A DNA stretch of 64,000 bases from Podocnemis expansa (taxonomy: Eukaryota; Chordata; Testudines; Podocnemididae): assembly GCA_007922195.1 (NCBI GenBank), contig ML682005.1, positions 27,577,183 through 27,641,182 on the forward strand. The letters are read 5' to 3'. Positions within the stretch are counted from its first letter, which is position 1; every line of letters begins with the position of its first letter. Position numbers and translations under genes: made by a program. Of the stretch, positions 11,652 through 22,577 are shown piece by piece. Below the pieces are notes generated by a model that saw only the letters and a program-made list of their open reading frames with translations, had not been told where the DNA came from and did no database searches.

Positions 11652-12892
11652 ATGGACACTGCCTGGCTGCCTAGCCTTCGCCGTGTGGCCCCTAGACCCA
11701 CTGCGTGCCTGCAGCGTGTTCTCCTGTTGGGGGACATTCTGCTCGCAGACCGTGGTGCTGCCCAGGCTGTGCCCCAGGCTGCCAGCACCCTGGGCCTCAG
11801 AGCTGCCCTAGTTCCCCTGCCCCTTTCTGTGCCTCACCAGGTCTGGGCCCTGGAGACCAGCACAGACTGGTGGGAGTGGGTAGTGCTCCAAACCTGGGAG
11901 TATGACCAGTGGCAGAGGAATTTCTGGATGACCAGGGCCAGCTCCAACCAGCTGGTAGCGGAACTCGCCCCACTTCTGCACCAAACAGACACTGCGATGA
12001 GACCTGCCATCCCTATCAACAAAAGAGCAACCATAGCTCTGTGGAAGATGGCCACCCCGGAGTCCTACAGGTCCGTGGCACACCTCTTCAGGGTTGGCAG
12101 GTCCACCATTGGGACGATCCTGATACAGGTCACCATGACCATCAATGGGATCCTTCTACGGCACCTCATCACGCAAGGGGAGCTGCTGGACACTATGGCC
12201 ACCCTGGGGTTCCCAAATTGTGTGGGGATACTGGATGCCACGCACATCCCTGTGAGGGCCCCAGAGCACCGAGCAGCTGAGTACCGCAATAGGAAGGGGT
12301 ACTGCTCAGTCATCGTGCAGGCCCTTGTGGACCACTGTGGCGTCTTCCAGAACTTTTATGTGGGCTGGCCAGGGAGGGTGCATGATGTAAGAGTCCTCCG
12401 GAACTTTGCCCTGTACCAGGGCATGGAGGTGGGCACCTTCTCCCCCCCCGCCATAATATCAGTGTCAGGGGAGTAGAGGTGCCCATCCTCATTGTTGCCA
12501 ATGCGGCCTATCCCCTCCACACGTGGCTCATGCTCCCCTACACAGGGCCCCTCGATCCTCGCTGGCAGCTTTTCAATCGGCATCTGAGCCGCTACTGCCA
12601 GGTGGTTGAGCAGGCCTTTGGACAGCTGAAGGCACACTGGAGGTGCCTCCTTACCCCCCTCCACCTTGGGGAGGAGACGACGTTGCAGGTGATCAGTGCA
12701 TGCGTGGCCCTGCACAATTTCTGTGAGCTGCGGGGCAAGACAATTGCTGCTGCTGGGGAGGCTGAGGCTCAGCTCATTGGGGGCCAATACGACCAGCCCA
12801 CACCTGTGCCCCCACGGGAGTGGGCATCAAGATGGGCTGTCACAGTATGTGATGCACTCACAAACAGCTTTGCCACAGAGGAGGACCTGTAA
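11652..12892 (+). pseudogene. PIF/Harbinger transposase, one frameshift
   Basis: The first frame, 274 codons from ATG 11652, holds a helix-turn-helix segment (SYRSVAHLFRVGRSTIG), the first catalytic Asp in GILDATHIPV (D195) and the second in GWPGRVHDVRVLRN (D245). It ends at 12476. The second frame, 12479-12892, carries the catalytic Glu in VVEQAFGQLKAHWR plus VALHNFCEL. Together they are near 400 residues, normal for Harbinger nucleases, and all three DDE residues are kept. The frames are out of register by one base, most simply through loss of one C from the C run at 12442-12449. This could be a real mutation or a homopolymer sequencing error. The enzyme would cut and paste DNA at TIRs. Confidence 0.88.
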
Positions 12893-12981
12893 GGGCCAGG
12901 CCTGCCCCGCCACACACCGCCCTCTCCCCCCTTCTACCACAGCCAGCCCCCACCCATCCACTCACACTGTGAAGCACACCC

Positions 12982-12987
12982 AATAAA
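12982..12987 (+). terminator. Polyadenylation signal of the transposase gene
   Basis: AATAAA lies about 90 bases after the transposase stop codon. Confidence 0.65.
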
Positions 12988-13022
12988 ACAAGACACACCT
13001 CACTAACATCAGTTGTTAACTG

Positions 13023-13028
13023 TTTATT
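13023..13028 (-). terminator. Polyadenylation signal of the Myb-like gene
   Basis: TTTATT on the plus strand is AATAAA on the minus strand, about 90 bases past the end of the Myb-like frame. The two convergent signals are only about 35 bases apart. Confidence 0.6.
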
Positions 13029-13117
13029 TTAACATAACAGGGGGGTTGGTGCAAGGAAGGGCTGGAGAGGGTTAGGGGATGTGGAAATGTGTGGGGTGAC
13101 TGGGGGGAGGGGAGTTC

Positions 13118-14453
13118 TCAAGCAGGGCCTTGGTGGGGGTCCTGGCGAGGGGGTCTGCTACGGCCTTGCCCGTGGCCACCCTGGGTCCAGAGCCACCTTG
13201 GAGGAGCACCCTGAGGCAGTGCTCTGCCAGCTGCTAGGGGGACGGTGTTGTCTGCAATGTGGCGCAGACTGGTGGCCACATCCCGCAGGGCTGTACCGAA
13301 GCGATCCACGGCCGTAGCCTGCTGCTACATGGCCATGGCCTGCCTCTTGAACATGGCCACCAGGCAGTCATCAGTGGCAGCCCCTTGGCACAGCAGGTGG
13401 AGAGCGGCATCCTGGTGGGCAGCCTGCTGTTGCTGCCAGACCTGGGCAGATGCTTCGGTGTGTTCAGCTAAGTCCTCTAGGTTGGCCAGGACTCCCCCTC
13501 ATGTCCGGGGGCCCCTCCTCCTCCTCCTGGGTCTGGAGGTGCCGGGTGGGCTCCGTGGTGGACGGCTACCGGTGGCATGAACTGCTGGAGGGAAGCATAA
13601 AACAGGGTTGGAGCCTGCTGGCCTTGCCTGTGTGCAGCACACAGCTCCACCCTCACTGTCAGCAGAAGTCTGGACCTGGGTCCTGTGGGACATTGCCCTA
13701 GAGGGATGCATGGCCTAGTAGTACTCACAATGGTGAGCCGGACTCACCCAGAAGAGTTGCTCAGGGGAGTCTCCCAAGGCCACTTCCCAATGGTCTGGTC
13801 TGCATGCTGTGCACCCTGCCCAAGATGCAGCTACATCTTTCACATCTATCCAGTGTTAACCACACCCAGGCATGCAGGGGCCTGTGACCCTGGTACTGCA
13901 TGTCTCTCGGGCACCTGTGCCCACGGGAGGGCCTCTGCCCACCCCGGCCCTGCCTGTCCCTGTGCTGGACCCCATCGCTGCCCGTGACCTGGGCAGACCT
14001 AGCCTTGCCTGCTTGTATGGGATGGAAAGACTCACCAACAGGGGCTCCAGACGTCCACTGGGACATCCCATTGTCCGTGTTGGACTCCCCCAGGGTCTGC
14101 ACGTCAGGAGGCTGGTGCTCTTCCTCGCCACTGGAGCTATCCTCGTCGGTGATGAGGAAGAGCTCCGGAGTCCCTGACACAGCCTCTGCTGGTGGTGGTG
14201 GCGGCAGGACAGAAGGGTGCCCAACGTCCAGCGATGCCTCGGAACTGGTGTCTGCTCCATCTGGGCCTGATGGGGTGCTGGGGTGGTGGCCAGTATCGAC
14301 TGCCCTGGCTGGCAGGCCGCTGGGCTCAGCCCCCAGGAAGGCATGCAGCTCCTCGCAGAAAGGACAGGTAGCAGTGCTACTTGCCCCCTGGAGCTCACGT
14401 GCCTCCCTGGTCTGAGCATGGTCCTGCCCCAGGGCCTTGATCTTGGAGCACAT
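13118..14453 (-). pseudogene. Harbinger Myb/SANT-like DNA-binding protein, N-terminally truncated
   Basis: Exon 1 (14453-14036) begins MCSKIKALGQDHAQTREAR, matching the last helix of the Myb/trihelix domain, then CPFCEELHAFLG and an acidic tail (DEDSSSGEEE). A strong donor, G/GTGAGT, follows at 14035. An acceptor, TTCCCTCCAG, sits at 13585-13590, and joining them keeps the frame into exon 2: a basic run (RPRRRRRGPR), then LANLEDLAEHTEASAQ and ATAVDRFGTALRDVATSLR, probably a coiled coil. In-frame stops occur at 13499-13501 and 13325-13327. The N-terminal half of the Myb domain is missing because the right TIR begins right after the first codons. In the family this protein partners the transposase. 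Confidence 0.8.
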
Positions 14454-14502
14454 CTGCCAGTGTTATTTCAAAATAAAAGATGTGTAGACATACCCTAGGT
14501 CA

Positions 14503-16600
14503 CCCTGAATCCTATCTCTGCCCTCCAGCATGTTTACCATTCCCCCCAGCTCAGCTTTGTCCATAAATTTACTGAGCATACAATCTATCCCATCATCCAG
14601 ATCATTAATGAAGATGTTGAAGAGAACTGGCCCTCAGACTGACCCCTGGGGCATTCCACTTGTTCCTGGTTGCCAACTAGACAATGAGCCATTGATCCCA
14701 ACACTGCTGAGCCCAAGGATCTAGCCAGCTTTCAATCAACCTTATGGTCCATTCAGCTGAACAATACTACCTTACCTTGCTGACAAGAATGCTGTAGGAA
14801 ACCCTATCAAAAGCTTTTCTAAAGTCGAGGCATATCACATCAACAGCTATTCCTGCATCCACGTGTCCAGTCATCTCATCCTGAAAGGCAATCAGTGTGG
14901 TCAGGCATGATTTGCCATTTGTAAATCCATGTTGACTGTTCCTGATCACTATTTTCTTCCAAGTGTTTTAGAATGGATTCTTTGAGGACCTGCTCCATGA
15001 TTTTTCCAGGGATTCAGGTAAGGTGATTGGTCTCTAGTAACCCAGGTCCTCCTTTTTCTCTTTCTTGAAGATAGGTACTTTGTTTGCATTCATCCGGGAC
15101 CTCCCCTGTTTGCCATGAGTTTTCAGAGAGAATGGATAGAGGCTCTGCAATCACATGGGCTAACTCCCTCAGCGACCTTGGATGCAGGTCATCTGGTCCC
15201 ATAGACCTGTGCACATCCAACTTCTCTAAGTAGTCCCTAACCTGATCTTCCACCACCAAAGGCCTCTCTCCATTCTGAGTTACCTGGTGTAGTAGCCTGG
15301 GAGCTGACCCTACTTGTGAAGACTGAGGTAAAGAAAGCATTGAATACTTCAGCCTTTTCCACATCATCTGCCATGAGGATACGTGCCTCATTCAGCAAGA
15401 GACCTACACCATCCCTGATCCTTTTCTTGTTATTGACACGCTTGTAGAACCCTTTCCTGTTATCCTTCACATCGCTTGGTAGCTGCAACTCCAGTTGCCC
15501 TTTCTGATTTTCTCTCTGCAGACCCAAGCAACATCTCTATATGCCTCCCTAGTTATCTGTCCAAGCTTCCACTTCTTGTAAGCTTCTCTTCTGTGTTTCA
15601 GCTCACCATACAGTTCTCTGCTAAGCCACGCTGGGCACCTTCCATATTTGCTCTTCTTTCTGAACACTGGAATGGTATCTTTCTGCTCCCTTTGTATGGT
15701 TTCTTTAAAATACAGCTAGCTCTCTTGGATGCCTTTCCCCTTCAGATTAGCCTCCCAAAGGATTCTGCCCACTAGTTTCCTGAGGGAGCCAAAATCTGCT
15801 TTTTTTAAGTCCAAGGTGTGTGTTCTTCTTTCCTTTCATCAGGATCCTGAGCTCTCCCATCTTGAACTCTACCTTCTCATGGTTTCTGGTGCCCCAGTTG
15901 CCATTCATTTCTACTCCCCTGATCAATTCTTCTCTGTTTGTGAGCAGCAGGCCAAGAGGTGCTAGGCCTCTAGTTGGTTCCTCCATCATTTATACCAGGA
16001 AATTGTCCTCAATGCTTTCCAAAGACTTCCTGGATTGTCTGTGCGCTGCCGTAGTGCCCTCCCAGCAGATGTCAGGGTAATTGAAGTCCCCCATGAGAAC
16101 CAGGGCCCATCATCAGGAAACTTCTGGTAATAGTCCCTAGAATGCCCCAGCCACCTCCTCCTTCTGGTCTGGTGCTCTATAGTAGACACCCACGACGACA
16201 TCACCTGTGTTGCACTCTACTCTAAACTTAACCCAAAGACTTTTAACAAGCTTGTCTCCACTTTTATAGTGGAGCTCCAAGCAGTCAAAGCTCTTTTACA
16301 TACAGTGGTACTCCTCCACCTCGTCTTCCCTGCCTGTCCTTCCTGAACAACTCATACCCATCCATGGCAGAGCTCCAGTCATGCAAGCTATCCCACCATG
16401 TCTGTTATTCCAATTATATCATAGTTTCTTGTCTGTGCCAGTATTACCAATTCTTCCTCCTTGTTTCCCAGGCTCCTTGTATCTGTGAACAGGCACCTAA
16501 GCTACGGGGTCAATTGCCCTACTGATTGTCTTTCCTGTTGCATCTTCTTCCTTGCATTTTCTACTGGTGTCCTCCTTGCCTACTCACCTCAGGTATTAGG
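14503..16600 (-). pseudogene. CR1 ORF2, endonuclease and RT domains, decayed
   Basis: The minus strand reads from the AP endonuclease (HQTRRRRW near 16150; [13 protein letters not shown] from a frameshifted GDFN block) through linker motifs (CPAWLSRELYGELKHRREAYKKWK; DNRKGFYKRVNNKKRIRDGVG) to RT: QHGFTNGKSCLTTLIAF and ICLDFRKAFDRVS (first catalytic Asp kept). The second catalytic box, normally FADD, reads FMDK at 14567-14556, so polymerase function is lost. Several frameshifts separate the pieces. The Harbinger cuts the frame just after QGDLDKLE. Confidence 0.85.
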
Positions 16601-16764
16601 GCTTAATTAGGACACCTAAGACACTGATTTGATTTCCCACCAGCCTGCAATTCTGACTAGACTCTCTTTCATCCCTGCTGTTGCTGCCCCAGCTCCCTCC
16701 CAAGTTACTTCTGTTCCTCATTGTGACTTGCCTGTTTGCTTTGGTCACCTTCCCCTTTCAAACC

Positions 16765-17789
16765 TAGTTTAAAGCCCTCTTCACTAGACTAGCCAGTCTA
16801 CATCCAAATGTGCTCTTTCCCTTCCTTGATAGGTGGAGTCCTTCTCTGCCTAGCAGTACTTCTTCCTGGAACAGCACCCTGTGGTCAAGGTAGCCAAAGC
16901 TTTCCTAGTAAAACCATCTTTGCAGTCAGGCATTCATCTCCAGGATGCTTCTGTCTCTGCTCAGGCCTCTACTCCTGACCAGAAGGATTGAAGAGAATAC
17001 CACCTGTACACCAAACTCCTTCACACATGCTTCCAGAGCCCTACAGTCAATGTTGATCTGCTGAGGGTCACATCTTGCAGTGTCATTAGCGCCCACATGG
17101 ATGACTAGCATGGGGTAGTAGTCAGAGGGCCAGATGATCTGACAATCCCTCCACAACATCTTGGGTATGGGCCCCTGGCAGGCAGCATACCTTCTGGGAT
17201 GCCATGTCTGAGGAACAGATGGGTGGCTCCATCTTCCTTAGAAGAGAGTCCCCAACCACAGTACCCTACATTTCTTCCTGGGACTGGTGGTTCTGGTCCT
17301 CCCAGGCTTGGGGATGCATGGCTTCTCCTCTCCCATGCCATCCCTCATTGCCAGGCTACATAACAGCTGTTTGTCACCACAGTGGGGGCATTGCAAGCAG
17401 GGGTGGAACACTGCCTGCTGCCAGAAGCAACCAGCTGCCAGTGTCCTTCCTGTGGCAGAGCCATTCCCTCCTCCCCTGATGGCATAACAGCAGCAGTCCT
17501 CTGCAGCTGGGAAGTTTCCTCGGCCTTTGATGTCTCTTCACGAATTCTTCATGAGCGCAGGTGCTCCTAAGCCTAGCCACCTCCTTCTGCAGCTCTCCCA
17601 CCTGCTTCCTGAAATTCCACCAGAAGGCACCTTCCACACTGGATGATCCCCCCAGTCTGGTTTCCTTTAAGTGGAAAATACAGGCCACAATCCCTGCAAA
17701 CCTATGGTCAGAATATCTGTCTGGATACAGGTGCAGGTGGAGGAGACAGAAGCAGTACTTGCAGAAGCGACACGACTCTTCTTAACCAT
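16765..17789 (-). pseudogene. CR1 ORF1, esterase-type, decayed
   Basis: A minus-strand ATG at 17789-17787 begins MVKKSRVASAS. A Cys/His-rich and coiled region follows (VGELQKEVARLRSTCAHEEF), then the SGNH-esterase-like block MLVIHVGANDT near 17100-17075 and VVFSSILLVRSRG. A KRALN-like end lies near 16770. CR1 ORF1 proteins bind RNA and carry this esterase. Stops and frame changes break it into at least three frames. Confidence 0.75.
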
Positions 17790-18457
17790 AGTGACCTCTC
17801 AAACCCACAAACTTCTCATGAATTCCCTCTCAAACTCCCCAGCTTGTGAGCTCCCCCGATTGCTTAGCCTCTGGCTTTTAAGACTTTTTTCTCCTAGGTC
17901 AGCCCTTGTCTCCTCATCAAGCAAACAGGGGAAGGTGATCACAAGGCTGACTGAGAATGATCAAGGGTGAGCAGAGAACAATGGCACAAATAATGCCTAG
18001 ACACACATATACACATCCTTACCCAAAGACAATATTGGTGGATCCCTCTGCTCACATACTCCAAATTACTGGCCAGGCTCCCTTATTCCATTTGTCTTAT
18101 GTGGGGGCTACATACCCATCTCTTAATGGGTACAACTCACTCCCAACAGTTTAAATGAGGTTTAACCCAATTCACAAACACACAATAAAATGATGATCTA
18201 AGAAGGAAATTCAGATCAAGGGTATAAGTTCCCCACTATACTCTATGTATGATAAGTTTTTTGGACCTACCTCCCCAAACCTGGACAATCTTGGAATGTT
18301 TGGCTTAAAAAACTAAAGTCACTGATTTTATGTATTTATTTACATACACACAATTATGAAAAAATTCTGTAGTTAAAGAACTCTAAAATTTCAAAGTCAA
18401 TCACCAAAAAATTGGGGCATGTCAGAATTAATGTCAGCAGCCACAGCTATGACAACA

Positions 18458-18735
18458 TAAGAAAAGCCATACTGGCTCAGACCCATAGTCCATCTAGTCC
18501 AGTATCCTGACTTCCGACAGTGACCAATTCCAGGTACTTCTAAGGAAACAAACAAAACAGGTAATCATCAGGTGATACATGTCATCACCCATTCCCAAGT
18601 TCTCGCAAATATCAGAGCATGGTTTTGCATCTTTGTCCATCCTGGCTAATAGCCATTGATGGACCTATCCTCCATGAACATATCTAGTTATTTTTTGAAG
18701 AACTAGGTCAGGAAAGAGCTCTTAGTTCCATTGTC
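18458..18735 (-). mobile_element. CR1 3' fragment (antisense)
   Basis: AAGCCATACTGGCTCAGACC and CATCTAGTCCAGTATCCTG open a segment parallel to the start of the longer antisense copy at 36595. It continues with TAATAGCCATTGATGGACC, also present there, and ends near 18735. Confidence 0.8.
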
Positions 18736-19999
18736 TAGTGCAGGTGTCAGCAACACAAAAGATAAGAATGGCCAGTTTTTAAAAATTCTTTCAGTAACCA
18801 AGTGGTTTGAGAGCCACAAGGGGTGTTGTCTGCTAGTTAAACTGAATAACAGAACAGAGATGCATAGTGGTTTTTAATAACAAAATGATGTTTGCTTATG
18901 CAAACAAACTATTTATATTTACATTTTAACAATTCATGTGTTTTAATGACAGTTTGCTTTTTAAAACATACAGCTTTTAGATCTTTACTGAAAACTAATT
19001 GGCTGATGACATTGCAGAATGAAGGCTTTGTTGAAGTAAATTATCAGTTTGAAGCTACTTTTAGTTAACATAGCAACAAAAGCAAGCTCTAATGCTTGGG
19101 AGGGAACAGGAGAGAGGAGAGGAAGAACAACTGCCTTCACTACTGGAAAAAATGCAAAATGCCATGGTCCTACACATGATATATTCATTTCATTTTAGCT
19201 TTGTCAATGTAAGTCTTTATTTAGTATTAAGTGTTATATACCCTGATTTTCAAAGAAAATTGAGGGCCCTCTCAAACAAAAAGTAATTAGAATATATTAT
19301 TTATTAGATATAAAGAGGTCTTTGGGTCCACAGAGAACTGAAACAAAACATTTGGCAATAACTCCAGTGTCCTGTCTCTGCCTTGGCCCAGACCCAGGTG
19401 TACAAGAGAAAAATGTTAGCAACACTCCAGGACACAGATGTGGGTTGATCTCTGCAAGCAGCCTCCAATAGGTAGAAATTGGATCGATCCTTGAAGCATG
19501 GAGGTTGAATATCCATCCCCTCCTTAAGAAATTCTTTTAGTATCAACTATAACTCCTTTCTACATTCTTCTTACCCATAAAAGTGACCAATTTCATTAGA
19601 ATCTTGCTCAAAAAATTCTATCACTAAATTGAAATATTTGAGTCAGAATTTTCACTAAGTACTCTGTACTCTTCCTGTATACAGCTGCCCTTTAAAAAAG
19701 GAACAATCAAACAAAGAACCAAACAACCTGTGTTCAGCCAACACTGCCTTGTTTTTTAACCCTCTTAGGTCAGTTTCAATTTTCTCCACCATAACTCATC
19801 TTCCCTAACATAAACTGAGTACACCTCCCAGAGCCAAAAGAAACCTTACAATGAAGGAACACATGGCCCCCAAGAATATTTTGAAGTTCAATAATAGTAC
19901 AAAGGTAATGGTAATTTAAGACTGTGAATAAAGGTGAGCCTGAGAAATAAAGATAATCTTCATTAGAAGGATATTTATCTTTTTCCATAATAGTTCTAT
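18736..19999. other. Mostly unrecognised, with a possible hAT end
   Basis: CAGGTGTCAGCAACA near 18741 resembles the left end of CAGGGTTCAGCAACC-type hAT repeats, but no partner end was found. The rest shows only short frames. Confidence 0.35.
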
Positions 20000-20004
20000 G
20001 ACAG

Positions 20005-20813
20005 TGTCACAGGGTACACCCTCCCTTGCACCCCCTTGTGGGGAAAGAGAAAAGGTGTTAGCAGGCAGGGCACCTTCGCAAGGGTCTAAATGTGCAGTTA
20101 CCCCAACTAGACTCGATTCTGTAGTCAGTGACTCCCACTATAAATCTATGAGTGGCCCTTGAGTCAAAGCAGCATGGCCTAGTAGCCAGAGTCCCGCACG
20201 ATGAGTCTCTGAACAGCCATTGAGTCAGGGCACTGTGGCCTAATAGCTGGAGTCTATATAATAGGTCTATGATGGGGCACAATGCCCAGATAGGGAGGCT
20301 CAGGCCCTCCCTCTCCACTGAGCCCCAGCCCAGGGCCCTATGGGTGCAGGGGTTACAGCACTAAGTCAGCAGGGATCCAAACCAAAACACACTGATTAAA
20401 TTACCACTACACCCCAGTACCACCCTTTGGGCTCCCTGGGCTACTTCCTACCTGGGACGGAGTGAAGGCTCACTCAGTCACTGGGCTGTGGTTCCCTACT
20501 TCCTGAGACTGCAGTTGTTGGCTTTCCCACAGGTCTTGGATGTCAGCTCCAAGGCTCTCTTTGCCAGGTAGCAGCTCTGCAGGGTTCACGCTGGCCACCG
20601 AGTCTCCTCTGGATTGGGCTGGGGCAATGTCAGGGTAGGAGCTCCCAGCAGACGTCCTCTCCCTCCACTGGCCAACCCTGAATGAACTGAGCTGCTCCCT
20701 CTTATACTGGGGCAGCAGCCTGAGCATGCCCAGCAGGGCTTAAGGGGTGAAGCTTCCACCACTCACAGAGTTGGCTGAGTTACTGCAATGTGGGGTGAGT
20801 CAGCCCCATCACA
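20005..20813 (-). repeat. Solo LTR of an endogenous retroelement
   Basis: The block begins TGTCACAGGG and ends CCCATCACA, the TG...CA form of an LTR. A near-exact 5-bp duplication flanks it: GACAG at 20000-20004 and GATAG at 20814-20818. On the minus strand a TATA-like CAGTATAAGAGG lies near 20708-20697, about 110 bases from the 5' end, which sets the orientation. No gag or pol sequence is adjacent, so it is a solo LTR left by recombination. The family was not determined. Confidence 0.75.
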
Positions 20814-20814
20814 G

Positions 20815-20878
20815 ATAGCCTTACACAAAAGGATATTTATCCTTCCCATAATAGTTCTATGATAGCCTTACACAAAAT
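20815..20878. repeat. Short tandem duplication of LTR flank
   Basis: ATAGCCTTACACAAAA appears at 20815-20830 and again just upstream of 20878. GGATATTTATC...CCATAATAGTTCTATGA is shared between about 19968-20001 and 20831-20863. The LTR therefore sits inside the first unit of an older tandem duplication of about 48 bases. Confidence 0.75.
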
Positions 20879-20879
20879 T

Positions 20880-22289
20880 TATAGACTTCTTCAAGTAGCA
20901 CACTACTTTCTGTGCTTTCCAGTTCTAAAGAATTAAAGGTTTGGATTCCCAAAACTCTGGCAACCAGAATAGCATTTAAAAATCCCCCCCAAAACAAACA
21001 GGGCACTAATATTAACAATGAATAGTGTGGGGTTTTTGGTTGTTAGTTTTGTTTTTAAATGAAATGTTAATTTGAAAGTGGTACAAAGTCAGTGAAAATT
21101 AACCAAAGCAGTTTAACCCTCTGCTATTATTTATTACCAGCCACCCTCCAGAGTCCCCCTGGCTCTAACTCTCTTACTTACCATATTGCAGTGCTGAGAG
21201 AATTCCCTATCCCAGCCAGGCAGGTCAGGGAACTGAGAAGTCCTGGCTGCACCTAAGCTGGGGTGGGGGTCCCTGTGCAGCTGGTCTCCTGGTTCCCAGC
21301 TTAGCTGGCACCCCTTAGTCTCAAGCCCAGCACAGCTGGCTCCTGAAAGCCTCCCCCCCCTTACATATACCCCCAAGCCAAGCCCCTTCTCTGCTTCTCC
21401 AGCCCACACCAAGCTACTGAGACCATCCCCCACCCACTTACCTGTGTTTAAGCAGGGGACTCTCCAGCTGTGAGCTGCCTTCTGCCCTGGCTGCTCCCAG
21501 CCACTGAAAGCAGCACAGGGCAGGATATTTAAATGGCCCCCTTCAGCCCTAGCTCCCACCCAGGGACCCACAAAGCAGCTGCTAAAGATCCATTAATGGC
21601 TCAAAGAGCACTTGTTGCCAATCCCAGGTCTAGTGCCACAGCAGCCTGGATGTACAACTACAGGGAAAAGTCATACTATGAGACTTTTTGTAGAATTGCT
21701 ACTAGGTCAAATTTGGGTGAATTTTCACAATTATAATAAAAGGTACATCTTTTCCTCTGGCACATTTTAAATCCTTTGTCCAAAGCATGGAGGCACTAGA
21801 ACTTCTCAGCAAAATAGTTGTAAGAATTTTTTTCAGCATGGACAAATCAAAAGATTTTTTTTAAATCCCAGTCTCAGAAACAGATGAACCAATTTTTGAG
21901 AAAATTCAGCTAACAAATTAAGCCTAATACAAACACCTGGCATGAAAAATTTCAGCCTAAACAGTTGAAGCTTGGCAGTTCTAAGAAACTGAAAACAAGG
22001 TTTTATAATAAGAAGTATGGGGCAACTTTAATATTAGGAGGCGCCAACAGCTCCACTTGTAATACACCTACCAGGTAGATATGTGTAATTAACCTCATTC
22101 TAGGATCCCCTTCTACTTGACAGGAGCTGCAGCTCTTGGGACTTCCTGCCCATGGCTGTCCTCAGGACACCCTTTTTAATGGCAGCTTCAGCTATATTAA
22201 CATTTTTTGAAAAGCAGAAACAATGTGCATGACCCCGCCTGGGTGCTCCTAATGCTCAGGATCTGTGTAGAGAGGAGGGAGAAATTGAC
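20880..22289. other. Unrecognised, with a GC-rich block at 21130-21560
   Basis: Within the GC-rich block the minus strand shows a TATA-like ATTTAAATA (about 21534-21526), then about 85 bases later a strong splice donor CACAG/GTAAGT at 21441-21436, and another GTAAGT at 21181-21176. This looks like a promoter and short first exon, perhaps of a mobile element, but no following exon was recognised. The rest is AT-rich without features. Confidence 0.35.
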
Positions 22290-22292
22290 TTA

Positions 22293-22577
22293 AGCTAGAT
22301 CTACCCTACAGCTGATTTTGGCAGATTTAATGTTGTGAATAATCCATCCTCCTGAATGACATATGTTACACCAACATATGTACCAGTGTGAACAGTGCTA
22401 TATCAGTGGAATAGCTTCTACCACTGACATTGCTTCTGTCTTATGAGAAGACAGCTATGTTATGATGATGGGAGAGCTCTCTCTTATTGGCACAGAACAT
22501 GTTCATCAAACAGTGACAGTGGTGCATCTGAATTGGTGCAGCTATACCACTGTAGCACTACATGTATAGACATGCCC
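22293..22577. mobile_element. Harbinger-type MITE
   Basis: The ends read GCTAGATCTACCCTACAG and, on the other strand, GGGCATGTCTATACATGTAG, with TTA at 22290-22292 and TAA at 22578-22580 beside them. There is no coding capacity. Confidence 0.65.

Larger units (their letters stand above)
11325..14502. mobile_element. PIF/Harbinger DNA transposon with two genes, inserted in CR1
   Basis: The left end is GGGCTATGTCTACAC. The right end reads GTGTAGACATACCC, its near reverse complement. The flanks duplicate CTA or TA at the target (GTCTA / CTAGGTC; the exact phase is ambiguous). Inside, a DDE transposase gene on the plus strand faces a Myb/SANT-like gene on the minus strand, the standard two-gene content of Harbinger. 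Subterminal TTTCAAAATAA repeats follow the left end. At about 3.2 kb with few coding lesions it is among the better preserved elements in the window. Confidence 0.9.
14503..18135 (-). mobile_element. CR1 LINE, 5' part, with both ORFs
   Basis: Continuation of the CR1 cut by the Harbinger. On the minus strand it holds a 5' leader (about 18135-17790), ORF1 (17789-16765), the AP endonuclease and the reverse transcriptase. With 10530-11324 the element totals about 4.4 kb, close to full-length CR1. The precise 5' end is uncertain. Confidence 0.85.

Noticed and set aside
13685..14498. Plus-strand frames opposite the Myb-like gene
   Set aside because: The minus strand carries the recognised motifs and splice sites.
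21134..21571. 145-codon minus-strand frame
   Set aside because: No recognised motif; it crosses a splice-donor-like site and lies in a GC-rich block.
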